Positions 24,279 through 32,963 of a stretch of 33,340 nucleotides of DNA are shown here, piece after piece. This DNA comes from Ameyamaea chiangmaiensis. GTDB taxonomy: Bacteria > Pseudomonadota > Alphaproteobacteria > Acetobacterales > Acetobacteraceae. The translations under genes and the position numbers were made by a program. Location of the stretch: positions 1 through 33,340 of the forward strand of contig NZ_JABXXR010000022.1 in NCBI RefSeq assembly GCF_013376175.1, written 5' to 3'. Positions within the stretch are counted from its first letter, which is position 1; each line of letters begins with the position of its first letter. The notes beneath the pieces were generated by a model. The model saw nothing but the letters and a program-made list of their open reading frames with translations, ran no database searches and had not been told where the DNA came from.

Positions 24279-25649
24279 TCAGTGCGAGGCATTGATCGGC
24301 GGGGTTTTCAGGGTGGCGCGCATCGCGGCGGCCTTTTTCTCGAGATCGGTCCAGGGCGGCCGGGTGGTGCGGGTGCGACGCAGATAGGCCGCGATCCGCG
24401 CCATGTCGGCATCGCTCAGACCGGCATAGAAGCTCGGCATCGCAATGCCGTCCTGTCCCTCGGCGGCCCCGATCCCGTGCAGCATGACCATGAACAGGTT
24501 GTTCGGCTCATCCAGCCACAGCGCGTTGTTCAGCGCGAGCTCCGGCCGCCCGGACACGGGGGCGGGCGCGGCGTTGTAGTGGCACGCGGCGCAGGCACCC
24601 TGATACAGGCGCGCGTCCGGGTCGGTCTGCGGGCCGGTCAAATCGATTTTCGACTGGGCCATGGCGACGGCGATGGCGGCCTGATCCTGTCCGGCGCGGG
24701 CGGCGGCGTGATCGAGATCGGCATAATAGTGCGCGATCGCCCGGACGTCGGATTCCGGCAACTGGCTGAGGAACTGGTGCGGAACCGGCGCCATCGGACC
24801 GGCGGCCGAGCCATGGAGCGGGGCGACGCCGTGACGCAGGTAGGCGAACAGCTCGTCCTCGGTCCAGACGACCGGCGTCGGGTTGTGGTCGTTCAGCGGC
24901 GGGGCGATCCAGCCGTCGATGACCGCGCCATCATAGGCGTGGCTGGCTTTCTCCGCGCCCAGCAGGTTGCGCGGGGTGTGGCAGGAGCCGCAATGCGCGT
25001 CGCCCTCGGCCAGATACGCGCCACGGTTCCACTGGGTGTCGTGGTTCGGGTCGGGCCTGAACCGTCCGGGCGTGAAGAACATCAGTTTCCAGCCGGCCTG
25101 CAGCAGGCGGATGCTGAACGGGAACGGCACGGTGTTGGCACGATGTTCCATATGCACCGGCGCGCGCGTCATCAGATAGGCGTAGAGATCGGCAACGTCC
25201 TGATCGCTGACCTTGGTGAAATGGTCGAACGGGAAGGCGGGATAGAGATGGCTGCCGTCGCGCGAGACGCCGCGATTCATGGCGCGCTTGAACGCGGCCT
25301 CGGACCAGTGACCGATGCCTGTTTCGGGGTCGGGCGTGATATTGGGCGAGTAGATGGCGCCGAACGGCGTCTCCATCGCGTAGTCACCGGCCAATGCCGG
25401 ACCGCCGCCGCGATCCTGGCGCGTGTGACACTCCGCGCAGTATCCCGCTGCCGCGACCAGCGCACCGCGCCGCACGGCCTCGTCGGAGAAGGACGAGGCG
25501 GCGGGTTTGGCGATCGGAGCAATGGACGGATACCAGGCGTAGGCGAGGAAGCCGCCGCCCCCCACGACACCCGCGAGAATGGCCGCGCCGACCGCGCGCT
25601 TGAGCAGGGTGAAAGCACCCCGATGTCGAGAAGACGTATCGTTCACCAT
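24279..25649 (-). CDS. membrane-anchored triheme cytochrome c subunit
   Basis: A protein of 456 residues with an uncleaved-looking N-terminal hydrophobic anchor (about residues 19-40) and three CxxCH heme sites: CAECH at 71-75, CGSCH at 220-224 and CAACH at 353-357. This three-domain layout matches the cytochrome subunits of acetic acid bacterial alcohol and aldehyde dehydrogenases, which hand electrons to ubiquinone or a terminal oxidase. It is the first gene of the operon and lies 28 bp ahead of the Fe-S subunit. The ribosome-binding site is weak. The promoter should lie in the AT-rich stretch upstream of 25649. Confidence 0.93.
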   Translation of the reverse strand: MVNDTSSRHRGAFTLLKRAVGAAILAGVVGGGGFLAYAWYPSIAPIAKPAASSFSDEAVRRGALVAAAGYCAECHTRQDRGGGPALAGDYAMETPFGAIYSPNITPDPETGIGHWSEAAFKRAMNRGVSRDGSHLYPAFPFDHFTKVSDQDVADLYAYLMTRAPVHMEHRANTVPFPFSIRLLQAGWKLMFFTPGRFRPDPNHDTQWNRGAYLAEGDAHCGSCHTPRNLLGAEKASHAYDGAVIDGWIAPPLNDHNPTPVVWTEDELFAYLRHGVAPLHGSAAGPMAPVPHQFLSQLPESDVRAIAHYYADLDHAAARAGQDQAAIAVAMAQSKIDLTGPQTDPDARLYQGACAACHYNAAPAPVSGRPELALNNALWLDEPNNLFMVMLHGIGAAEGQDGIAMPSFYAGLSDADMARIAAYLRRTRTTRPPWTDLEKKAAAMRATLKTPPINASH

Positions 25650-26120
25650 GATGCACCCGACATGGCAGATCGATCCGATAGTGACAATCAGGTGATCGCG
25701 CGCCGAAAGCGGCGAATAAAGCGCGTGTCGGCTATGATGCTTACGTATGTCAAATAAAAGCTATGTGTATTCTGCTGATTGATACGTCATGACTATAAAC
25801 GATTGAATATAGACGAGTGCCACTCGATGGATGCCGTGGGTTTGTCAGCGAGGGGCGTTCCGGTCGGTCGGATGCCGGTTCTGCTTTGTTTTGACAGGCA
25901 TGTTTGCGAAGTGGCGGGTACAAGGGGTGGCTGCCCGACCCGGGGTGCGTCCGGGCCGTGCCCCGACGCGCCCTCACGCCCCGGCCGATCGAGCGGGCGC
26001 GCCCAGCCATCAGGGAAAAGCATGGCAGCCCTGCAATTGGGTGCGGGATTATAGGCTGCGTCGGCGCCCGCGTCCTTGATCTGGGTCAGTTTACGCAGAC
26101 GGCGTGGGGTGCGAGCCCCG
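25650..26120. other. 471-bp non-coding region with an AT-rich island
   Basis: Separates the cytochrome operon start (minus) from the HAD phosphatase stop (minus). Around 25731-25815 the DNA is clearly AT-rich against its surroundings. It contains a perfect minus-strand TTGACA at 25753-25748, without a good -10 at 17 bp, and an inverted repeat CTATA-N10-TATAG at 25793-25812. A small GCCG-CTTT-CGGC hairpin lies in the likely leader of the cytochrome gene. Open frames on both strands in 25779-26080 are arginine- and proline-rich and have no ribosome-binding sites. I see no gene here; promoter and regulatory sites for the dehydrogenase operon are the probable content. Confidence 0.55.
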
Positions 26121-26792
26121 TCACGCGATCTCGACGAGGGACATCGTGCCGTCCGCGCGGGCGGCGGTGCGCAGATGCTCGTATCCGGGCACGGCCGTGA
26201 AGGGCGTGTCGACCGGATGCTGGTGGGTATGGGTGATCACCACCACCTGCGCCCCGGCGGCCTTGCCCGCCGCGATCCCGGCGGGCGCGTCCTCGAACAC
26301 CACGCAGCGGCGCGGATCGACGCCCAGCCGGCGGGCGCCCAGCTCGAAACAGTCCGGGGCCGGCTTTCCCCGTGTCACGTCGTCGGCCGTGACCAGCACG
26401 TCCGGCAGCGGCAGCCCGGCCACCGCGATCCGGCGCAGGGCGAGATCGCGGGGAGCCGACGTGACGACCGCCCAGCGGTCGGGTGGCAGGCTGTGCAGGA
26501 ACGCCAGTGCGCCGGGGACGGGGGCGATGCCGTCGGTGTCGGCCAGTTCCTGTTCGGTCAGCCAGCGGGCTTCGGCCTCGGGGTCGACGCCGGGCAGGTT
26601 CTGGCGACGTATCGTCTCGATCGCGCGTATGCCGTGGATGGTCGGCAGGAATGTATTGACGTCGATCCCGTGATGTCGCGCCCAGCGGGTCCAGACGCGC
26701 TCGGTGGCCAGGATGGATGTCAGGATCGTCCCGTCCATGTCAAAGAGGAAAGCGTCCACGGGCGTATCGGGAAACAGCGGGCGTTCGGTCAC
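26121..26792 (-). CDS. HAD-family sugar phosphatase
   Basis: Haloacid dehalogenase hydrolase (subfamily IA) of 223 residues with all four motifs: nucleophile DMDGTI (Asp18, Asp20), VTSAP, the lysine in RGKPAPD and the acidic FEDAPAG. The cap domain, with WTRWARHHGIDV and the HGIRAIETIRR pattern, resembles glycerol-3-phosphate and 2-deoxyglucose-6-phosphate phosphatases. It probably removes phosphate from a small sugar or polyol phosphate in the cytoplasm. The GTG at 26792 is chosen because AGGAG lies 6 nt upstream; the longer open frame above it has no family similarity. Divergent from the FUSC gene with 196 bp between them. The true substrate is unknown. Confidence 0.88.
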   Translation of the reverse strand: MTERPLFPDTPVDAFLFDMDGTILTSILATERVWTRWARHHGIDVNTFLPTIHGIRAIETIRRQNLPGVDPEAEARWLTEQELADTDGIAPVPGALAFLHSLPPDRWAVVTSAPRDLALRRIAVAGLPLPDVLVTADDVTRGKPAPDCFELGARRLGVDPRRCVVFEDAPAGIAAGKAAGAQVVVITHTHQHPVDTPFTAVPGYEHLRTAARADGTMSLVEIA

Positions 26793-26988
26793 ATCGGGCT
26801 CCTGGCGCGTGCGGGGACGATGGCTGTCGGACCAATTCGTTTCCCGGACAGCAGTTATGTAGGGGGGAGCGTAACCGCGAAGTGAGCGAACTGCTAGGAT
26901 TTTGGCCGATGAAACGGAACTGTAGCGGTGACGGGCACAACGCCATGACCGGGTGCAAGGCCCGGAGCGCGGGCGAGAGCCGGTCGCC

Positions 26989-29268
26989 ATGGGCCCGCCG
27001 GTGAACGAAATTCCGCTCGCGGTCCAGCCGGTCGTCATGCGCGTGCGCCGGGCGTGGAAAGCGCTCTGGCCCGCCGCGCCGTCGACCGATGGCTTGCGCT
27101 GGCTGTATCAGCCGGGATTGCTTAACTTCGGCTACGCGTTGCGCACGGCGATCACATCGGTGATCGCGCTGGGAATCGCGCTGTGGTGGCAACTCAGCAG
27201 CCCCCAGTGGGCGGCACTGACGGTCTGGATGGTGGCGCAGGGCGGCCGGGGCAAGAGTCTGGCCAAGGCGCGATGGCACCTGTTCGGCATGGTCGTGGGC
27301 ACCATCTGTGCCGTCGCGCTGGTGGCGGCGACGCCGCAGCAGCCCTTGCTGTTCATCCTTCTGCTGGCGGCCGGGATCGGCAGTTTCTGCTTTATCGGGA
27401 CGCTGCTGCCCGGGCCGCCCACCATGACCAACTACCGCATTCATGGCATGCGGGCGAGCGGCTTTACCTACGCGATCATTTCGCTCGACGGTGTCGCGGA
27501 CCCGAACCATGTGTTCGAGGTCGCGATGGCACGCGCGACCTACATTCTTCTGGGCATCGTGCTGGAAACGACGGTGTCGTCGCTGTTTCAGTTCCGGTTG
27601 GAGCAGCGGGCGCATGAGCGACTGAACCACAACTTCATCACCGCCCTCTCGCAGGCCGGGCATACGCTGGGCGCGCTGCTGGGGGGCAATCTGGAGGCGT
27701 TTTCGGCCACACGGGCGCTGTTCTCCACCATTGCCGACCTGACCGACCAGGTCGAATTCGCCGAGGTGGAACTGGGCCGCAACCGTGGGCACGAGGGCGA
27801 CCATGCGCGTGCGGCGATGGGCTGGGTCGCCGACCTGATGTCACGCGGTCTCGCTATCGCCGCGCTGATCCGCTCGGGCGCGGACCCTCACGATGCGGAC
27901 TTCGCGCCTCTGGCCACGCGCGCCCGTGCCCTGATGGCGCGCATGGCCGACGCCCTGTCCGTCGGCGACGGACGCGGGATACTGGCCGACGTCGGGGTCC
28001 TGCGCGGTGACTGCGCCAGCGCGATAGAACGATCGTTCCTGAACGAGTGGCACCACGGCGCGGTGGCGACCGGCGTCGCCGGTCCCGGTGCGCTGGACGC
28101 CGACCCCGTGAGCGAAAGCGCGCATGTCAACCAGCGCATGCTGCTCTCGGCGCTGGGCGAGATGCTGGCGGCCCTGGGTGAGGCCGTGACCCAGTTCCAG
28201 AAGACGCAGTATCCGATCGCCCATGACCATTTCCACGAACCGATCCGCACGTTCCGCGACTGGCGGCAGGCTGGGGGCAACAGCCTGCGCGCGGCACTGA
28301 CCGTCTTTGGCGCGGGGGTGATCTGGATCGCGACGGCGTGGCCGCAGGGCCTGTTCTTCCTGATGTTCGTCTCGATCATCTGCAGCCTGTTCTCGACGCT
28401 CGAGCAGCCCGCCGTGGCGTCGCGCGGATTCCTGATCGGCTCGCTTCTGGCCGCTGTCGGGGGCGGCGTGCTGGGGTTGTGGCTGCTCGCCGGTCCGTCG
28501 GATTTCGAGCTGCTGGCGTATTTCCTCGGGATTGGGACGCTGTTCGGCGGCATGGCGTTTGCATCCCCGCCGCTGGCGCTGATCGCGGTGGCCTACAACC
28601 TGTTCCTGCCGATCCTGATTGCGCCGAGCAACCAGACCAAGGTCGACGAAATCATATATTTCAACACCGCCTTGCCGCTGGCCCTCGGCATCGCCTATGC
28701 GATGGTCGCCTTTCGCGTGGTGCTGCCGCTGGACCCGACGGCGCTGCGCTGGAGCATGCGGGCGGAAATCCTGCGCAGTCTGCGCGGTCTGGCGCGCAGG
28801 CGCCACCCGGACGCGGGCAACGACGTCGTGGCCCGCGGCGTGGACCGGTTCGTGCGGTTGCTGCGCAACGGGACGGGCGCGCCGGAGCCGGTCATCGACG
28901 CGTATCTGAAGGGCATCCTGTCGTCGATGACGATCGCGCTGAATGTCCGCCGTCTGCGCCAGATCATGGCGTCCGGCGCCCTGCCGGAGCACAGCCAGCA
29001 GTCGCTGGTCGGCATGATGGAGCGGATGGCGCAGTTCAGTGGCCGGTTCGGCGGCCACTACGGGCGCACCGTGCGCGCGACCCGGCAGGCGATCGCGGCC
29101 CTGCGCTACAGTGCGGCCGGGCAGACCGATCTGCACGTGCACATGGACCTGAACCGGGCACTGTCGTGCCTGACGGTGATCGCCTGCGAACTGGACCTGA
29201 ACCGGGCGTTCTTTGATGCCAAGCGCGCCTACCTCGATCTTGGAGACACGGCAACGCCGGCGGCTTGA
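26989..29268 (+). CDS. FUSC-family inner membrane protein (aromatic acid efflux type)
   Basis: A protein of 759 residues with the duplicated layout of fusaric acid resistance and AaeB proteins. A first membrane block (about residues 40-200, with WAALTVWMV and FCFIGTLLPGPP) and a cytoplasmic helical region are followed by a second membrane block (about 440-580, with LFFLMFVSIICSLFSTLEQP) and a C-terminal cytoplasmic part. Such proteins export aromatic carboxylic acids or other toxic organic acids. No periplasmic adaptor gene lies beside it, which AaeB-type pumps normally have. ATG 26989 was picked over a GTG at 26953 on general grounds; the ribosome-binding site is weak in both. The substrate is not predictable. 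Confidence 0.88.
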   Translation: MGPPVNEIPLAVQPVVMRVRRAWKALWPAAPSTDGLRWLYQPGLLNFGYALRTAITSVIALGIALWWQLSSPQWAALTVWMVAQGGRGKSLAKARWHLFGMVVGTICAVALVAATPQQPLLFILLLAAGIGSFCFIGTLLPGPPTMTNYRIHGMRASGFTYAIISLDGVADPNHVFEVAMARATYILLGIVLETTVSSLFQFRLEQRAHERLNHNFITALSQAGHTLGALLGGNLEAFSATRALFSTIADLTDQVEFAEVELGRNRGHEGDHARAAMGWVADLMSRGLAIAALIRSGADPHDADFAPLATRARALMARMADALSVGDGRGILADVGVLRGDCASAIERSFLNEWHHGAVATGVAGPGALDADPVSESAHVNQRMLLSALGEMLAALGEAVTQFQKTQYPIAHDHFHEPIRTFRDWRQAGGNSLRAALTVFGAGVIWIATAWPQGLFFLMFVSIICSLFSTLEQPAVASRGFLIGSLLAAVGGGVLGLWLLAGPSDFELLAYFLGIGTLFGGMAFASPPLALIAVAYNLFLPILIAPSNQTKVDEIIYFNTALPLALGIAYAMVAFRVVLPLDPTALRWSMRAEILRSLRGLARRRHPDAGNDVVARGVDRFVRLLRNGTGAPEPVIDAYLKGILSSMTIALNVRRLRQIMASGALPEHSQQSLVGMMERMAQFSGRFGGHYGRTVRATRQAIAALRYSAAGQTDLHVHMDLNRALSCLTVIACELDLNRAFFDAKRAYLDLGDTATPAA

Positions 29269-29326
29269 AGTGCTGCCAGGGCCCGCGGCCGCTTGGCGGT
29301 GCGGACAATGTGTGTGAGTGTTGCGG

Positions 29327-29339
29327 GATCGTCACGATC
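29327..29339. promoter_or_regulatory. small palindrome ahead of the aminotransferase gene
   Basis: GATCGT-C-ACGATC, a perfect 6-1-6 inverted repeat ending 14 bp before the aminotransferase ATG. It could be an operator or a hairpin close to the ribosome-binding region. Short repeats of this size also occur by chance. Confidence 0.25.
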
Positions 29340-29353
29340 ATCAGGCCCCACCA

Positions 29354-30673
29354 ATGCCCGACGCCCCGTCCGTCGACTTTGCCCCCCGTTCGCGGGCTCT
29401 CTACGAGCGTGCGTGTCGCGTCATGCCGGGTGGCAACACGCGCACGACGGTCTTCTACGACCCGTTTCCGCTCTATCTGGTGCAAGGGGCAGGGTGCCGG
29501 GTGACGGATGCAGACGGCCGGGTCTATCTGGACGTGATCAATAATTTCACCGCGATGATCCATGGGCACGCGCATCCGGCGGTCACCGCCGCCGCTGCGG
29601 CGCAGATAGCCCGGGGTACCGCGTTCGGCGCACCGACGCCCGCCGAGATCGAGCTTGCGGAACTGCTGGTAGATCGCATCGCCTCTGTCGAGCAGATACG
29701 CTTCACCAATTCTGGCACGGAAGCGGTCATGACCGCCGTCAAGGCCGCCCGTGCGTTCACCGGCCGATCGCGCATCCTGAAGATCGAGGGCGCGTATCAT
29801 GGCTCGTACGATCTGGTGGAAGTAAGCCTGGATACGCCGCCGGAGCGTTGGACGTCGCCCGCGCCGTCCGTGGCGTACGTGCGCGGCACGCCGCAAAGCA
29901 TGCTGGACGAAGTGATCGTGGTGCCGATGAACGATCTTGCGGCAGCGCGGACGGCGTTTGCCTTGTATGGTGAAACGATCGCGGCCGTTCTGATCGATCC
30001 GATGCCAAATCGCGCCGGACTCGTGCCAGCCGGGATGGCGTTCCTCGACGGACTGGCCACCCTTGCCCATGCGCATGGCGCCCTGACGGTCCTGGACGAG
30101 GTGATCACGTTGCGCCTCGGCCATGGGGGCGCGCAGGGGCGGCTGGGCTTGCGGCCGGACCTGACGGCCATGGGCAAGATCATCGGCGGGGGGTTTGCGG
30201 TCGGGGCGCTTGGCGGTCGCGCCGATGTGATGGCGGTGTTCGATCCGCGCGGTCGGCGGCCGGTCCTGCCGCATGGCGGCACGTTCTCGGCCAATCCGGT
30301 CACGATGTCCGCCGGTCTGGCAGCGATGACCCTGTTGACGCCGGAGTCGTTCGCGCGTCTCGACGTCATGGGAGAGCGGGTGAAGGCGGCGGTGAATGCG
30401 TCCTTCATGCGTACCGGCCTGCCCGGGCGCTGCGTCGGGTGCGGATCGCTGCTGAAAGTGCATTTCAGCGCAGAGGCGGGCGACGATTATCGCGGCGCCT
30501 ATGCCGACCCCACGGCCCGTGCGCGGCTGGCCGCGTTTCATCGCGGCCTGCTGGAGCGGGGCGTGATGATCGCGGCCTATGGCCTCATGGCGCTGTCCAC
30601 CCCGATGACGGACGCCGATATCGACATCCTGATCGAAGCGGTAGACGCGACACTGACGGCAATCGCGGACTGA
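29354..30673 (+). CDS. class III PLP-dependent aminotransferase (glutamate-1-semialdehyde aminomutase-like)
   Basis: A protein of 439 residues, fold type I. The PLP lysine is Lys275 in MGKIIGGGFAVGALGG, the pyridine-contacting Asp248 lies in VLDEVITLRLG, and NSGTEAVMTAVKAARAFTG and FSANPVTMSAGLAAM are the phosphate-loop and C-terminal family segments. The N terminus, MPGGNTRTTVFYDPFPLY, is like GSA aminomutase, but members of this branch in biosynthetic or catabolic clusters act on varied amino or keto acids, so hemL is not assigned. It follows the FUSC gene by 85 bp on the same strand. The ATG at 29354 has no clear ribosome-binding site. It ends 3 bp from the convergent SDR stop. Confidence 0.85.
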   Translation: MPDAPSVDFAPRSRALYERACRVMPGGNTRTTVFYDPFPLYLVQGAGCRVTDADGRVYLDVINNFTAMIHGHAHPAVTAAAAAQIARGTAFGAPTPAEIELAELLVDRIASVEQIRFTNSGTEAVMTAVKAARAFTGRSRILKIEGAYHGSYDLVEVSLDTPPERWTSPAPSVAYVRGTPQSMLDEVIVVPMNDLAAARTAFALYGETIAAVLIDPMPNRAGLVPAGMAFLDGLATLAHAHGALTVLDEVITLRLGHGGAQGRLGLRPDLTAMGKIIGGGFAVGALGGRADVMAVFDPRGRRPVLPHGGTFSANPVTMSAGLAAMTLLTPESFARLDVMGERVKAAVNASFMRTGLPGRCVGCGSLLKVHFSAEAGDDYRGAYADPTARARLAAFHRGLLERGVMIAAYGLMALSTPMTDADIDILIEAVDATLTAIAD

Positions 30674-30676
30674 GGT

Positions 30677-31408
30677 TCAGGCCAGAAGGCCGCCATCGAC
30701 GGGAAACGCCGCGCCGGTGATGTAGCTTGCATCGGGGCTGGCCAGAAACGCGACCGCGCGCGCGATGTCCCGCACCACGCCGTATGCGCCTGTGGCCGTG
30801 AAGGCCGCCAGCGCCTTGGCACCTTCGGTGTTGGCCGGGTTCATGTCCGTATTGATCGGCCCCGGTTCGACCACATTGATCGTGATCCCCTTGGGGCCGA
30901 GGTCGCGTGCGGCTCCCTGCGCGAACCCGCGCAGCCCAGCTTTGCTCGCGGCATACAGCGACAGGCCGGCAAACGGCGCGCGCCCCGCGAAGGCGGAGCC
31001 CATCAGAATGATGCGGCCGCCGCGTTCCATGTGCTGCACGGCCTCGTGCGTCTCGACCATCACGGCGCGCAGGTTCAGGTTCAGCGCACGGTCGATGTCC
31101 TCCACCCCCGCGTCCGCGATGCTCTTGGCGTCGAACATTCCGGCATTGCACACCAGAACGTCGATCCGCCCGAACGCCTTGATCGCACCGGCGATCACGG
31201 CGCGGTTGCCGTCGGTCGTGGCGCCGTCCGCCTGCACGGCCACGGCCCGACGACCGGTCGCCTCCACCCGGCGGCACAGATCCTCCGCCGCGCCGGCGCC
31301 CCGGACATAGGTGATGACGAGGTCAAAGCCGTCGGCCGCGAGCTGTTCGGCAACGGCCGCGCCGATGCCACGGCTTCCACCGGTTACGACGGCAACACGT
31401 TGAGTCAT
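30677..31408 (-). CDS. short-chain dehydrogenase/reductase (BdcA-like)
   Basis: SDR of 243 residues with TGGSRGIG at 9-16, CNAG at 87-90 and catalytic Ser138, Tyr152 and Lys156 (YAASK). Similarity to E. coli BdcA, a cyclic-di-GMP-binding biofilm dispersal SDR, is visible in ARDLGPKGITINVVEPGPIN followed by TDMNPAN, but the same block occurs in ordinary reductases, so only the family is called. The ATG at 31408 is favoured: AGAAGGA lies about 8 nt upstream, whereas ATG 31414 is too close to it. The promoter lies in the 79 bp shared with the divergent gene, where an inverted repeat is found. Confidence 0.88.
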   Translation of the reverse strand: MTQRVAVVTGGSRGIGAAVAEQLAADGFDLVITYVRGAGAAEDLCRRVEATGRRAVAVQADGATTDGNRAVIAGAIKAFGRIDVLVCNAGMFDAKSIADAGVEDIDRALNLNLRAVMVETHEAVQHMERGGRIILMGSAFAGRAPFAGLSLYAASKAGLRGFAQGAARDLGPKGITINVVEPGPINTDMNPANTEGAKALAAFTATGAYGVVRDIARAVAFLASPDASYITGAAFPVDGGLLA

Positions 31409-31461
31409 GGTCATGATCCTTCTGCAAGGCGGCACCGGGGTGCGAACACAGCCCTATTAAT

Positions 31462-31483
31462 TGCTAAAGTGCACACAGTAGCA
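31462..31483. promoter_or_regulatory. inverted repeat TGCTA-N12-TAGCA, candidate operator
   Basis: TGCTA at 31462-31466 and TAGCA at 31479-31483 flank a 12-nt spacer that contains the palindrome GTGCAC. It lies in the short divergent region between the SDR and the DUF3405-like gene, beside an AT-rich TATTAATT stretch suitable for a promoter. A winged-helix regulator of HxlR or MarR type would fit; no such gene is adjacent. Confidence 0.4.
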
Positions 31484-31487
31484 GATC

Positions 31488-32390
31488 ATGCGATCGGCAG
31501 GACAGCGATGGGGGGCATGCGTGACGGGACTGCTGAGACGCGTGTGGCAGCGGCGCGTGCGCCCGCGATCGGCCGGCGTGTTCGTCACGCATGTGCGCGG
31601 CGCGGCTGTCGAACGACATTTTCAGCGGCTGCTGCGTGAGAGCGGCCATCTGATCGACTGGCATTTTGTGCTCAATGACGGGGACATGCCCGCGCCACAG
31701 ACGGATCTGCCGGTCGCGCCACCGGAACGCATCATGCCCGCGCGCTACGCCCAGATGCTTGCCAATGGCGGGATCATGAACGGGTTGGGCGACACGATGT
31801 TCATGCCCTGCGCGCTGGCCGCCGCGCGGCGGTTTGTCTGGGTCATGGAATACGACGTCGATTACGCGGGCCACTGGGCGGAGTTTTTCGCGCCGTTCGC
31901 CACGGATACGACCGATCTTCTGACCACGACCGTCACCAGCCCGGACAGCGAGCCGGGCTGGCATCACTGGACGACCGCCCGCACCCCCGCGTCGGTCGCA
32001 CGTACACAGTGGCGGCGTGGGTTTCACCCGATCATGCGCGCGTCGCGCCGCCTGATCGAACGGTATTGCGCGGCGGCGTCCGATCCCGCGTGGGGTGGGC
32101 ACCACGAGTTCGTTCTGCCCACCGTGACCGTCGCCTCAGGCCTGTCGTTGCGCGATCTGCGTGACGGGGCGACCAGCGGGCGCAGCCATGTACCCACCTA
32201 TCGCAATACGCCCGGAGACACGTTGCTGCGCCCGGGCACCTTCATCTGGCGTCCCGCGCGCACGGCTTATTTCCACGAGGCCCCCGACACGTTCGAAGAG
32301 CGTGCGCGGCTTTATCATCCCATCAAGACCGACCATGACGGCTGGGACGTCGCGTTCAACGCGCGCCGTGCCGCACGGGCGGGCGCGTGA
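31488..32390 (+). CDS. DUF3405-like protein, possibly glycosyltransferase-related
   Basis: A protein of 300 residues with no signal peptide and an arginine-rich N terminus. The most distinctive stretch is FVWVMEYDVDYAGHWAEFF at about residues 115-133, which resembles the acidic E-x-D-x-x-Y-x-G-H-(W/Y) core of DUF3405 proteins and might coordinate a metal as in GT-A glycosyltransferases. HHEFVLPTVTVASGLSL and FHEAPDTFEERARLYHPIK are other strongly patterned regions. The start is uncertain: ATG 31488 lacks a ribosome-binding site, whereas GTG 31521, 11 codons later, follows GGGGGG. Function is unknown; a role in surface polysaccharide is a guess. Confidence 0.6.
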   Translation: MRSAGQRWGACVTGLLRRVWQRRVRPRSAGVFVTHVRGAAVERHFQRLLRESGHLIDWHFVLNDGDMPAPQTDLPVAPPERIMPARYAQMLANGGIMNGLGDTMFMPCALAAARRFVWVMEYDVDYAGHWAEFFAPFATDTTDLLTTTVTSPDSEPGWHHWTTARTPASVARTQWRRGFHPIMRASRRLIERYCAAASDPAWGGHHEFVLPTVTVASGLSLRDLRDGATSGRSHVPTYRNTPGDTLLRPGTFIWRPARTAYFHEAPDTFEERARLYHPIKTDHDGWDVAFNARRAARAGA

Positions 32391-32963
32391 CCGGGGAGGC
32401 GCGATCGCTTTCTTGTGTCGCCACGTCTCTCGGGCTGTTTCAGGCCGCGGCGGCCGTGTGGGGCGCGCCGCAGAGACCGAGCTGCTGCTGATCGACGGTC
32501 CGTTCCTCGTGGCGGCATTCGACAGCACCCCTGATCGCGACAGTGGCGCCGCCCTCTTTGACGCCGCGGTATTCACCGTCATGATCTGCACGGCGTTCAT
32601 CGGTGTGCCCCGTGTCGTGATCATGGATGAACCCTGTAACGGTCTGAACCCTGCCGCACGTGACACACGTGAGACGCCGCTTGGACGATGGGCCAGGGCA
32701 ATCTTGTCCTTGTCTCGACACAGGATGCATCCCTCCTTGCCGATCGCACGGTGTCGACGATTCACATGGACAGAATCGCGCGTCCGGGACAGGTCTTGCG
32801 CATCGGCCGGGAGGGACGGTGCACCTTCGGCCCGCGTATCAAAGAGCGACGGACAGAGGGTGAAAGCTTGTCAGCACGGCCCCCCTGCGACATGGTGTGC
32901 GCCGTTCAGCCCCCCGGTGTGTGGGGCCGAAATGTCGTGTTGATCGGGGGCCGACGACCGTGA
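32387..32963 (+). pseudogene. frameshifted remnant of an ABC-type ATPase
   Basis: No single frame covers this stretch, but protein-like segments follow one another in different frames. The frame of 32387 gives LSCVATSLGLFQAAAAVWG. The next frame gives ETELLLIDGPFLVAAFDS and then a Walker B and D-loop, RVVIMDEPCNGLNPAARDT. The third, from 32688, gives GQGNLVLVSTQDASLLADRT (the H-loop, with Gln for His) and runs to the stop at 32963. The two last frames join well at about 32683-32690 (GRWA then GQGN). There is no Walker A or LSGGQ signature, so the 5' half is lost. It may be a decayed exporter ATPase. Sequencing error could account for one shift but not for the missing motifs. Confidence 0.5.

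Noticed and set aside
25779-26080. Small plus-strand and minus-strand frames in the non-coding region
   Set aside because: They are Arg- and Pro-rich, lack ribosome-binding sites and show no similarity I recognise.
26740-30541. Several long minus-strand frames (354, 433 and 501 codons) opposite the FUSC and aminotransferase genes
   Set aside because: They are antisense shadows, rich in Arg, His and Gln, without ribosome-binding sites, while the plus strand carries well-recognised families.
29354-30673. Call of the aminotransferase as hemL
   Set aside because: It belongs to the same fold family, but context gives no tetrapyrrole link and this branch includes aminotransferases with other substrates.
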